Part shown: piece after piece, positions 8,887 to 15,098 of the stretch
Layout of the letters: each line of letters begins with the position of its first letter
How positions within the stretch are numbered: the first letter of the stretch is position 1
Origin: an uncultured Faecalibacterium sp.
Lineage (GTDB): Bacteria; Bacillota; Clostridia; Oscillospirales; Ruminococcaceae
Assembly (NCBI GenBank): GCA_934525325.1
Contig: CAKSZE010000009.1
Span: forward strand, 1-40,229
Direction: 5' to 3'
DNA: 40,229 nt
Program-made: the position numbers and the translations under genes
Notes under the pieces: generated by a model
The model's database searches: none
What the model saw: only the letters and a program-made list of their open reading frames with translations
What the model was told of the DNA's origin: nothing

Positions 8887-9441
8887 TTATTTTTTCAGCA
8901 GCTCCCGCCGGGCTTTCCAGTCCGGCAGCAGCTTTTCCACCTCCGCCCAGAAGGCCGGGCTGTGGTTCAGCTGCAAAAAGTGGCAGTACTCGTGTACTAC
9001 CACATAGATCTGCGCCGCAGGGGGCTGGTTATACAGCTGCAAAGCAAGGGTGATCTGCCGCTTGCCCGGGCAGCACACGCCCCAGCGGCTGGTCATGCTG
9101 CGCACTTTCAGGATGGGCTTCTGCCCGCCCAGCACCCCGGCAAAGGCCGGGTAGACCTTATCGCTCATGGCGGTAAAGTAGGCCAGCGCCGTGGCTTTGT
9201 CCGGCAGGTCGGCGTTGTCCTTGTTGAGCTTAGCGATATTCTTCACCCGGGTATCCCGGATCCACTGGGCGTTTTGCAGCACAAAACGGTCAGCCTGTTC
9301 CAGACTGGCCGTCAGGGGGATGCTTACCATCACGGTGCCGTTGCTGCGCACCCGCAGGTGCAGCTGCTTTACCTTTTTGCGCACCAGCTCGTACTGGATG
9401 CCCTCCACGCTGCGCAGCTGGGCGCACGGCTTTGCCGCCAC
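8887..9441 (-). CDS. YgjP / SprT-like zinc metallopeptidase (DUF45)
   Basis: The 184-residue protein contains the zinc motif HEYCHFLQLNHSPAFW: HExxH and a third His five residues on, with the conserved SPAFW. The MTSRWGVCC segment before it is typical of YgjP/DUF45 proteins, which are minimal gluzincin-type enzymes of uncertain substrate. The start is GTG, one base after the EamA TGA, indicating coupled translation. Length is somewhat shorter than the usual 230 residues, the N-terminal part being reduced. Confidence 0.83.
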   Translation of the reverse strand: MAAKPCAQLRSVEGIQYELVRKKVKQLHLRVRSNGTVMVSIPLTASLEQADRFVLQNAQWIRDTRVKNIAKLNKDNADLPDKATALAYFTAMSDKVYPAFAGVLGGQKPILKVRSMTSRWGVCCPGKRQITLALQLYNQPPAAQIYVVVHEYCHFLQLNHSPAFWAEVEKLLPDWKARRELLKK

Positions 9442-9442
9442 C

Positions 9443-10360
9443 TCAGGCTTTGCTCCGCATCAGGCGGCCAAGGGGCAGCTGCGCCAGCACCACGGCGGCA
9501 AACAGCAGCACGCAGCCGGAAGATTCCCGCAAGGAAAGGTTCTGGTGCAGCAGCAGCCAGCCGCCCAGGGCGCTGAATACGCTTTCCAGACACATGATCA
9601 GGCTGGCCACCGCGGGGTTCAGATCCCGCTGACCCAGAATCTGCAGGGTGTAGGCCACGCCGCTGGACATGATGCCGCAGTACAGGATGGGCCCGGCGAA
9701 GGTGACGAACTCTGCCATGGCAGGCTGCTCGAACAAAACCGCCGCCACGGTGCTTTCCACCGACACCACAAAAAACTCCACAAGGCTCAGGCGCACGCCG
9801 TCCATCTGCGGGGAAAAGTGATCCACCGCCATGATCTGGAAGCTGAACAGCACCGCGCACAAAAGCAGCAGCCAGTCGCTGCTCTGGATGCTGCCAAAGC
9901 CGTCCTTCATGCACAGCAGGTACAGTCCCACCACGGCAATGGCCATGCTCACCCACAGCTGCGCGCTGCCCTTGCGCCCCAGAAACAGGCCGAACACCGG
10001 CACCAGCACCACATACATGGCGGTCAGAAAGCCCGCCTTTGCGGTGGAGGGGTCCAGCGTGATGCCCAGCTGCTGCGCCGCGCTGGCTAAAAACAGCAGG
10101 GTGCCGCACACAAGCCCGGCCTTCAGCAGCAACTTGCGCTCGGCTGCGGTCCTGGGTTTGCCGTCCGGCTTGCCCTGCCGGCGGTGCAAGGCGTCAAACG
10201 CCTTGACCGTGGGGATCAGCACCAGAACCGCCATCCAGCTGCGCCCCGCCAGAAAGGAGAACGCACCCATGCCGGAACCGGCGCTCTGCGCCACAAAGGC
10301 TGTGCCCCAGATCATGGCGCACAGCATCAGTAGCATTGAATTTTTCGTCTGGTTCGTCAT
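9443..10360 (-). CDS. EamA / DMT family transporter
   Basis: The 305-residue protein has ten hydrophobic helices in two EamA repeats: WGTAFVAQSAG near the N-terminus and the second starting near residue 160. These drug/metabolite transporters export small metabolites; the substrate cannot be read from sequence. The ATG overlaps the TGA of the upstream lipoprotein gene by 4 nt, and the YgjP-type gene follows at 1 nt, so all are in one operon. Confidence 0.88.
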   Translation of the reverse strand: MTNQTKNSMLLMLCAMIWGTAFVAQSAGSGMGAFSFLAGRSWMAVLVLIPTVKAFDALHRRQGKPDGKPRTAAERKLLLKAGLVCGTLLFLASAAQQLGITLDPSTAKAGFLTAMYVVLVPVFGLFLGRKGSAQLWVSMAIAVVGLYLLCMKDGFGSIQSSDWLLLLCAVLFSFQIMAVDHFSPQMDGVRLSLVEFFVVSVESTVAAVLFEQPAMAEFVTFAGPILYCGIMSSGVAYTLQILGQRDLNPAVASLIMCLESVFSALGGWLLLHQNLSLRESSGCVLLFAAVVLAQLPLGRLMRSKA

Positions 10361-10899
10361 CCGGCAATGCCCTCCACCTTCAGCAGGCCGTACAGGTAGT
10401 ACCGGCTGGAATCATAGGAGATGGTCACGCGGTACTGCGCTGCCGGGTCCAGCCCGGAAATGGTGCAGCGGTAGTCGGTGCCGTCGGTCTTGACGTAGTA
10501 GGTGCTGTCCGGCACATACGCTGCGCCGCCGTCCACCTTTTTCCACAGTGCCACCTTGAACTTCTGGGTGCCCTCGGCGGTGCCGCAGGCCATGATGTTC
10601 ACACTGCCGCCCGGCACGGTAAAGTAGCCGGTGTTGCGGCTCCAGATGCCGTTGAATACCGCGTACAGGCAGCCGTCTGCGGTGGCGGTGGCATACTTTG
10701 CCGAGGCATCCGCAATGCCCTGAATGATCAGCGGGTCGGTGGTGGCTTCCGCCCAGCGGGTGGTGTCCTCCTCCTGCACTTCCTCGGAGTGGCCTGTCAC
10801 CTTCTGCGTCACCTTTTTCAGGGTCTCCTTGCAGCCGGTCAGGCTAAGCACCATCACCGCCGCCAGCAGCAGTGCCAAAAGCTGTTTTTTCATCTTCAT
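10357..10899 (-). CDS. Predicted lipoprotein of unknown function
   Basis: The 180-residue protein begins with a lipoprotein signal, MKMKKQLLALLLAAVMVLSL followed by the lipobox TGC, with Cys23 as the expected lipidated residue. The mature part is a beta-rich domain with an ISGLDPAAQYRVTISYD segment resembling a fibronectin-type strand pair. I recognise no family. The frame extends 48 codons upstream, but GAGG sits 6 nt before the ATG at 10899 and the signal peptide starts there. It is first in the operon with EamA, YgjP-type and flippase genes. Confidence 0.72.
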   Translation of the reverse strand: MKMKKQLLALLLAAVMVLSLTGCKETLKKVTQKVTGHSEEVQEEDTTRWAEATTDPLIIQGIADASAKYATATADGCLYAVFNGIWSRNTGYFTVPGGSVNIMACGTAEGTQKFKVALWKKVDGGAAYVPDSTYYVKTDGTDYRCTISGLDPAAQYRVTISYDSSRYYLYGLLKVEGIAG

Positions 10900-10968
10900 A
10901 GCTTTCCTCATAGAAACAAAGAAACTTTTCTTTTTCGTGCGTCTCTGCCAACGGGCAGATACAGGGTA

Positions 10969-10997
10969 AGTATACCGCATTTTGCCGCTCTGCACAA
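10969..10997 (-). promoter_or_regulatory. Sigma-A promoter of the lipoprotein-EamA-YgjP-flippase operon
   Basis: On the minus strand TTGTGC (10992-10997) and TATACT (10969-10974) are 17 bp apart. The lipoprotein start codon is 70 nt downstream. Confidence 0.65.
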
Positions 10998-11047
10998 GAT
11001 ACCTGTGTTTATTTTGTGCGGTTTGCCGCCTGTTTCTGCACAAATTT

Positions 11048-12331
11048 TCACTTATTCAGCGCCCGCAGCGCCGCGCACTCGGCCTCGGCCAGCGCAGGAG
11101 CCTCCGGCCCGAACAGGCTGCCGTAGCGGTACAGCGCCCAGCCGCCAGCCGCCTGCTGCCGCAAGTCCTCCGCCTGTGCCGCCAGCGCACTGCCGGTGCT
11201 CCAGCCGGACACGCTGTCCGGGTTCGCGCCGCCGTCCCCGGTGCCCACCCGGTACGCACCCAGCCCGAAGTACAGCGCCACATCCCCCGCCCGGGGGTAG
11301 CTAAGCCACGCCGGGACGATGTTTTCAAAGGCAAAGCGGGTGCTGCCGGAGTGCAGGGTAAAGCCGTAGCCCCAGTACACCTGCGGGCAGAGGTAGTCGA
11401 TGACCTTCTCTTCCCCGCCCGCCGCCAGCCATGCGGTCACATCGCTGTACTGCTGGTCAAGGTCGTTGTCCGGGTTGCCCTGCGGGCTGATGCCGAACCG
11501 CAGGGTGGGGTCTGCCGCCTTTACCGTGCGGTGCACTTGCGCCACCAGCGCGGTGACGTTCTGCCGCCGCCACGCGGCAAGGTCGGCTGCGCCGCTTGCC
11601 GCAAACTGCGCCGCGTCCACAGCGGCATCGGTGGTGGGGTAAAAGTAATCGTCAAAGTGGATGCCATCCACCGGGTAGTTCTGCACAAGCTCTGCCACCC
11701 CCTGCACCACATAGTCTGCGGCGGCGGGCACGGCGGGGTTCAGGTACAGCCCCTCCCCGGCGGTGCACAGCCAGTCCGGGTGGAGGTTTGCCAGATTATT
11801 CTCCGCCAGATTCGGCGGCATCGCCGCCGAGGAGCGCAGACGGTAGGGGTTGACCCACGCTTCCACCCCGATGCCCCGGCGGTGCGCCTCGGTAAGAAAG
11901 ACATCCAGCGGGTCAAAGCCGGGGTCTTTGCCCTGCACCCCGGTGCACAGATGGCTCCACGGGAACAGACTGCTGCGGTACAGTGCATCCCCGAAGGGGC
12001 GCACCTGTGCCAGCACGGTGTTCAGCCCCAGCCCGGCGCAGTTGTCCAGCAGCTGTGCCGCCCCGGCGCGGAAGGTATCCTCGGTGGAAAAATCCAGCAG
12101 CGCCCAGTCCAGATAGCTCACCCACACCGCCCGCCACTCCCCGGCGGGCAGGGCGGGGTTGGGTGCCGGGGGCGTGTCCTGCCCGGAAGCGGCGGTATGG
12201 TCTGCATCGCTTTTCTGCCGCAGATACCACCCCGTTGCCGCACAGGCTGCTGCGCCCGCACCAGCCAGAAAGGCTCTGCGGCCGAAGCGGCGTTTTGCCT
12301 TGGCTTTAGACGTCCTGCGGCGCTGGGTCAC
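11048..12331 (-). CDS. TAT-exported glycosyl hydrolase-like 10 (GHL10 / DUF187) protein
   Basis: The 427-residue protein starts with a basic region containing twin arginines in GRRAFLAGAGAAACA, consistent with TAT export or membrane anchoring. Residues 75-400 match GHL10 (PF02638): GEWRAVWVSYLDW, GLNTVLAQVRPFGDALY, GIGVEAWVNPYR, VDGIHFDDYFYP and VIDYLCPQVYW. These are TIM-barrel cell-surface proteins thought to act on peptidoglycan or polysaccharide. The GTG start overlaps the TGA of the upstream membrane gene, so the two are coupled. Confidence 0.85.
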   Translation of the reverse strand: MTQRRRTSKAKAKRRFGRRAFLAGAGAAACAATGWYLRQKSDADHTAASGQDTPPAPNPALPAGEWRAVWVSYLDWALLDFSTEDTFRAGAAQLLDNCAGLGLNTVLAQVRPFGDALYRSSLFPWSHLCTGVQGKDPGFDPLDVFLTEAHRRGIGVEAWVNPYRLRSSAAMPPNLAENNLANLHPDWLCTAGEGLYLNPAVPAAADYVVQGVAELVQNYPVDGIHFDDYFYPTTDAAVDAAQFAASGAADLAAWRRQNVTALVAQVHRTVKAADPTLRFGISPQGNPDNDLDQQYSDVTAWLAAGGEEKVIDYLCPQVYWGYGFTLHSGSTRFAFENIVPAWLSYPRAGDVALYFGLGAYRVGTGDGGANPDSVSGWSTGSALAAQAEDLRQQAAGGWALYRYGSLFGPEAPALAEAECAALRALNK

Positions 12332-12828
12332 AGGGTCTCCTCCTGCGTCTTATAAAGGGTAAGCCCCGCCCAGCCCCGGGCACAGGTCAGCAGCACGAAC
12401 ATGATATTCGTCCAGAAAGCAAGGCCGCTCATGCCCGCGTACTTGGTCAGCATCCAGAACACCAGCCGCAGCACCTCGGCGGCGCTCACCAGCTGCAGCT
12501 GCCGCTGGATGGGTCTGCCGCGCTCGTACTCCGTTGCCAGCAAAGCGGGCCACACCAGCGCCGAGCAGATATCGCCCGCCCAGCCGCTGGCACCCAGCTT
12601 GCTGAGCATCAGCACCACGAACACGCCGGTGTAGTTGCGCTTTTCCCTTGCCGGTGCGCCCTTCTGCGCCGCCAGAAACAGCACTGCGATGCCGGTAAGG
12701 CAGAACACGACCATTTCCAGCCCGGAAAAATCCATCCCGCCCAGCACGGCAAAGCCGCCCAGCATGGACACTGCCGCCGCAGCCAGTAAAAAGAAATACC
12801 ATGTCTTGCGTGTAAATTTAAGCTTCAT
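12328..12828 (-). CDS. Small integral membrane protein, unknown family
   Basis: The 166-residue protein has about four hydrophobic segments (residues 9-29, 34-52, 68-86 and 130-155) and a basic N-terminus, MKLKFTRKTW. I recognise no family. A GGGAGGGC ribosome binding site precedes the ATG, and a small hairpin (12842-12857) lies just upstream of it in the leader. It overlaps the GHL10 gene and forms a two-gene operon with it. Confidence 0.65.
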   Translation of the reverse strand: MKLKFTRKTWYFFLLAAAAVSMLGGFAVLGGMDFSGLEMVVFCLTGIAVLFLAAQKGAPAREKRNYTGVFVVLMLSKLGASGWAGDICSALVWPALLATEYERGRPIQRQLQLVSAAEVLRLVFWMLTKYAGMSGLAFWTNIMFVLLTCARGWAGLTLYKTQEETL

Positions 12829-12889
12829 GAAGCCCTCCCTCGGGCGTTTGCGCCCGGCTTACAGAAAAATTTAAAAAAGAATTGTAAAT

Positions 12890-12924
12890 ATTATAGCACA
12901 AACCCCCGCAGGTTGTGTTACAAT
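12890..12924. promoter_or_regulatory. Divergent -10 boxes between two operons
   Basis: TATAAT on the minus strand (12890-12895) would serve the membrane protein-GHL10 operon. TACAAT on the plus strand (12919-12924) lies 31 nt before the plus-strand small gene. Neither has a good -35 hexamer, so the region is supported mainly by position. Confidence 0.4.
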
Positions 12925-12954
12925 AAGGAAAACTCTTTTGGGGAGGGTCTTTCC

Positions 12955-13374
12955 ATGAACGCTGTCGTTTCCGTCTGTCTTTTAGCCTGTGCGCTGGGCA
13001 TCATCGTGTACCTGCTCTCCCGGCGGGAGACAAACCGCCGCAGCCAGTACGGCCCCGCCGGCCTGTCCGAGTTCCGCACCAGCCTTGCGCTGGACGAATG
13101 CTTCGACCGTCTGGACGCCCACAGCGACACCGACCTCTTTGCCTACGAGTGCCGCCGGGAGAACGACGGCGGCTTTATGCTGCACCTGACGCTGCACCAG
13201 CCCAGCCAGCAGCCGCTGGACACTTTGTACACCCTGCGGCTGGACCCCGGCCGTCAGACCGTGGTGACTTTGATCTTTATCCGGGAGGCTTTTGGCTACA
13301 AAGAGCCGCTGTTCCCGCCCGCCATGCTGGACGAATTCATGCTGCAAAAGCTGGATGCCCGCCGCACCAAATGA
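12955..13374 (+). CDS. Small membrane-anchored protein of unknown function
   Basis: The 139-residue protein has one N-terminal helix (residues 4-20, VVSVCLLACALGIIVYLL). A soluble alpha/beta domain rich in aspartate and arginine follows. I recognise no family. The ATG at 12955 follows GGGGAGGG at about 7 nt; an upstream in-frame GTG-like extension has no ribosome binding site. It is the last gene before the tRNA and the accessory island and stands alone. Confidence 0.65.
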   Translation: MNAVVSVCLLACALGIIVYLLSRRETNRRSQYGPAGLSEFRTSLALDECFDRLDAHSDTDLFAYECRRENDGGFMLHLTLHQPSQQPLDTLYTLRLDPGRQTVVTLIFIREAFGYKEPLFPPAMLDEFMLQKLDARRTK

Positions 13375-13416
13375 TTTTTGCGGAAAATGCTTTCCTTTTT
13401 GCGCATTTTTTGCTAT

Positions 13417-13586
13417 ACTAAGGTGTATCTGAAAACAAAGAAAATAACGAGTATTTCGCAAGCACAAGCGGGATTTAAGGCAAATAGCCGCAGGAATCCT
13501 TTGTGGATTTCAAGGCTGTTTAACGCAAAATCCAGCTGTGCTTGTAGAAATAGACTAAATTTTCGACTTTTCAGATACACCCTAGT
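13417..13586. repeat. MITE-like 170-bp nested palindrome
   Basis: The ends are 19-bp inverted repeats with one mismatch (13417-13435 and 13568-13586). Inside them a second pair (CAAGCACA near 13460 and TGTGCTTG near 13541) and a central AATCC/GGATT hairpin at 13495-13509 share the same centre. The whole unit can therefore fold into one long hairpin. No coding frame is present and no clear target duplication is seen. An extended -10 (TGC-TATACT, 13411-13419) overlaps its left end. It could be a MITE or a structured regulatory element upstream of the tRNA. Confidence 0.65.
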
Positions 13587-13614
13587 GCGTGTTGCAGCAA
13601 TGCAGCACCCATAC

Positions 13615-13688
13615 GGGCCAGTAGCTCAGCTGGTCAGAGCTGGCGGCTCATAACCGCTTGGTCGCGGGTTCAAGTCCTGCCTGGCCCA
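13615..13688 (+). tRNA. tRNA-Met(CAT), elongator type
   Basis: A 74-nt cloverleaf is visible. The acceptor stem GGGCCAG pairs with CTGGCCC, followed by discriminator A at 13688. The D arm contains AGCTCAGCTGG, the anticodon CAT is at 13649-13651 in loop CTCATAA, and the T arm has GGTTCAAGTCC. CCA is not encoded. Features are those of elongator Met; a CAT-reading Ile tRNA cannot be fully excluded. Confidence 0.93.
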
Positions 13689-13693
13689 TACAA

Positions 13694-13729
13694 AAAAGCA
13701 CGAGATCTTGCTCTCGTGCTTTTCTTTTT
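13694..13729 (+). terminator. tRNA-Met terminator
   Basis: A 12-bp stem (13694-13705 with 13712-13723) with a 6-nt loop is followed by CTTTTT. It starts 6 nt after the tRNA. Confidence 0.9.
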
Positions 13730-13750
13730 GCCTGAACAGACGGATTCACC

Positions 13751-13842
13751 TGTACACGGACGCACCCCCAAAAGTTAGAATTTAAAACGAGATAGCCTGA
13801 ACGGTCTGGATCCTGTATTGTACAGGGTTCAGGCCGTTTTGT
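13751..13842. mobile_element. Probable remnant end of an IS3-family (IS150-type) element
   Basis: The segment starts with TGTACACGGACGCACCCCCA and continues AAAAGTTAGAAT. This resembles the terminal repeat of IS150-type elements, which often read GACCCCCAAAAGTTAGA. A hairpin follows at 13795-13834 (GCCTGAAC/GTTCAGGC, inner CCTGTA/TACAGG), also usual just inside such ends. No transposase is present, so only an end remains. Recognition is from memory of the family ends. Confidence 0.45.
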
Positions 13843-13942
13843 ATTAAGTTGTACATAAACACGGCTTTCGGGCATAGCAAAAAGGCCATCGGTCGGTCAT
13901 TTTCCCCGACAGCCTTGCCGTCTGATATTTTCTTTTCACTTT

Positions 13943-13951
13943 TGCTACAAT
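13943..13951 (+). promoter_or_regulatory. Extended -10 promoter of the recombinase gene
   Basis: TGC-TACAAT, an extended -10, lies 32 nt before the recombinase start. No convincing -35 is present at 17 bp. A GC-rich hairpin-forming stretch (13886-13915) lies upstream and could be an operator. Confidence 0.45.
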
Positions 13952-13982
13952 AGGATTATTCCATTTGGAAAGGAGAATTGTT

Positions 13983-14834
13983 ATGTCGAAGAAGTATCCT
14001 TCTCTGTCTCCCACTCTCATTGAAAAGTATCTGACCCATCTACGGGAGGCCGAGCGAAGCAGCCATACGATCAGTAAATACGCCCATGATTTGACGACAT
14101 TCCTAAATTATCTCAACGGAAAGCCGCTGACCAAAGCAGGCTTAATCGAATGGAAGTCTACACTTGTCGCTTCTTTTACACCCACAACAGTCAATTCAAT
14201 GTTGGTTGCCGTAAACGGTTATCTGTCATTCATGGGCTGGCAGAATTTGAAAGTAAACCTGCTCAAAATCCAGAAATCAATCTTTACGGATGAAAGCCGA
14301 GAGCTTTCCCACGATGAGTACATTCGCCTTGTGAACGCTGCAAAAATCCAAGAGAATGAGCGTCTTGCACTGGTAATCCAAACGATCTGCGCCACAGGCA
14401 TCCGTGTGTCAGAACTGCGCTTTATCACAGTGGAAGCCGTACATCTTGGAAGAGCTGAAATCAGCAACAAGGGCAAGCGGCGCATCGTGTTTCTGCCAAA
14501 CGGTCTACGCAAGCTGTTAACGGTTTATCTGCATAAACAAGGCAAAACCAGCGGCGCGGTGTTTACTACCCGGACGGGCCGACCTCTTGACCGTAGCAAC
14601 ATCTGGCGAGATATGAAAGCCCTGTGCCAAAGTGCAGGCGTTGACCCTAAAAAGGTGTTCCCCCATAATCTCCGGCATTTGTTTGCCCGGACTTTTTACT
14701 CCGTAGAGCATGATTTGTCTCGACTGGCTGACATTTTAGGACATTCTAACATTGCTACTACCCGTATCTACACAGCCGAGTGCGGTAGTGTCCATGCACA
14801 GCAAATCGAGAAACTTGGTCTTATTGTTACATAA
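13983..14834 (+). CDS. Xer-like tyrosine recombinase, predicted DNA invertase
   Basis: The 283-residue protein has an N-terminal core-binding (SAM-like) domain (residues 8-95, LIEKYLTHLREAERSSHTIS) and a C-terminal catalytic domain. The catalytic residues are visible in order: Arg in ATGIRVSELR, Lys in NKGKRRIV, His-x-x-Arg in HNLRHLFAR, His in LGHSNI, Tyr in TTRIYT. Length and layout match XerC/XerD and the stand-alone invertases of Firmicutes rather than long phage integrases. AGGAG lies 7 nt before the ATG at 13983. Its stop codon lies inside one of two inverted 18-bp sites, so its likely substrate is the adjacent segment. Confidence 0.9.
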   Translation: MSKKYPSLSPTLIEKYLTHLREAERSSHTISKYAHDLTTFLNYLNGKPLTKAGLIEWKSTLVASFTPTTVNSMLVAVNGYLSFMGWQNLKVNLLKIQKSIFTDESRELSHDEYIRLVNAAKIQENERLALVIQTICATGIRVSELRFITVEAVHLGRAEISNKGKRRIVFLPNGLRKLLTVYLHKQGKTSGAVFTTRTGRPLDRSNIWRDMKALCQSAGVDPKKVFPHNLRHLFARTFYSVEHDLSRLADILGHSNIATTRIYTAECGSVHAQQIEKLGLIVT

Positions 14835-14846
14835 TTCCAGTTATGT
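14829..14846 (+). repeat. Left recombination site (predicted crossover site L)
   Basis: ACATAATTCCAGTTATGT is itself an inverted repeat: arms ACATAA and TTATGT around the 6-bp centre TTCCAG. Extended 11-bp half-sites are TTGTTACATAA and TTATGTCGTCA. The 11-6-11 architecture and TTATG half-site resemble Xer dif sites. The exact reverse complement of the 18-mer occurs at 15038-15055. Confidence 0.8.
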
Positions 14847-15043
14847 CGTCAATAGCGACTATTTTTTACAATTATATCACTATCGCAACAAATTCACAAG
14901 CAAAATGCACTTATGCCATCTCACAAACGCCTGAATTTCTGTGCAGCTTTTCGGATAGGTAGTACTTTTGCGCACTTTTGGGGAATACAGTCTTTTTTTA
15001 TTTCTTAAAGTCGCTCAAACAAGTAGCGGCATCAACAACATAA
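14841..15043. promoter_or_regulatory. Predicted invertible promoter segment
   Basis: About 200 bp lie between the centres of the two inverted sites, next to a tyrosine recombinase. The segment is AT-rich, has no gene, and contains one strong promoter on the minus strand. The sites are in inverse orientation (centres TTCCAG and CTGGAA), so recombination would flip the segment rather than delete it. In the present orientation the promoter points left, away from the nine-gene operon. This is inferred from sequence architecture; no flipped copy is visible here. Confidence 0.72.
14871..14899 (-). promoter_or_regulatory. Strong promoter inside the invertible segment, facing the recombinase gene
   Basis: On the minus strand TTGTGA (14894-14899), a 17-bp spacer and an extended -10 TGA-TATAAT (14871-14879) form the best promoter in the segment. 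The predicted start is near 14864 and the transcript would run antisense to the recombinase 3' end. After inversion the start would map to about 15020, giving a 79-nt leader for the protease gene at 15099. Confidence 0.75.
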
Positions 15044-15075
15044 CTGGAATTATGTTGTTGATGCCGCTGTTTTTT
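15025..15075 (+). terminator. Perfect terminator overlapping the right recombination site
   Basis: A perfect 19-bp stem (15025-15043 with 15050-15068) with loop CTGGAA is followed by G and six T. The loop and the six inner base pairs are the right recombination site, so one element serves as both. It stands 24 nt before the protease start and would block read-through from the recombinase gene into the operon. Inversion replaces the left arm and leaves a weaker stem with several G-U pairs and mismatches. Confidence 0.85.
15038..15055 (-). repeat. Right recombination site (predicted crossover site R)
   Basis: This is the exact reverse complement of the 18-mer at 14829-14846, with arms ACATAA and TTATGT around centre CTGGAA. 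Extended 11-bp half-sites are CAACAACATAA and TTATGTTGTTG, perfectly symmetric here. The outer arm flanks the operon leader and contributes to the terminator stem. Confidence 0.8.
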
Positions 15076-15098
15076 AGAAAAAGGCCGGAGGAAGGAAC

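Noticed and set aside
13843..13942. Riboswitch or leader RNA upstream of the recombinase gene
   Set aside because: A hairpin with GGC/GCC and TCGG/CCGA pairs is present, but no known riboswitch core can be recognised.
14847..15037. Plus-strand promoter for the nine-gene operon inside the segment in its present orientation
   Set aside because: Candidate -10 boxes (TACAAT at 14867, TAGTAC, TACAGT) have no acceptable -35 at 16-18 bp, whereas the minus-strand promoter is near ideal.
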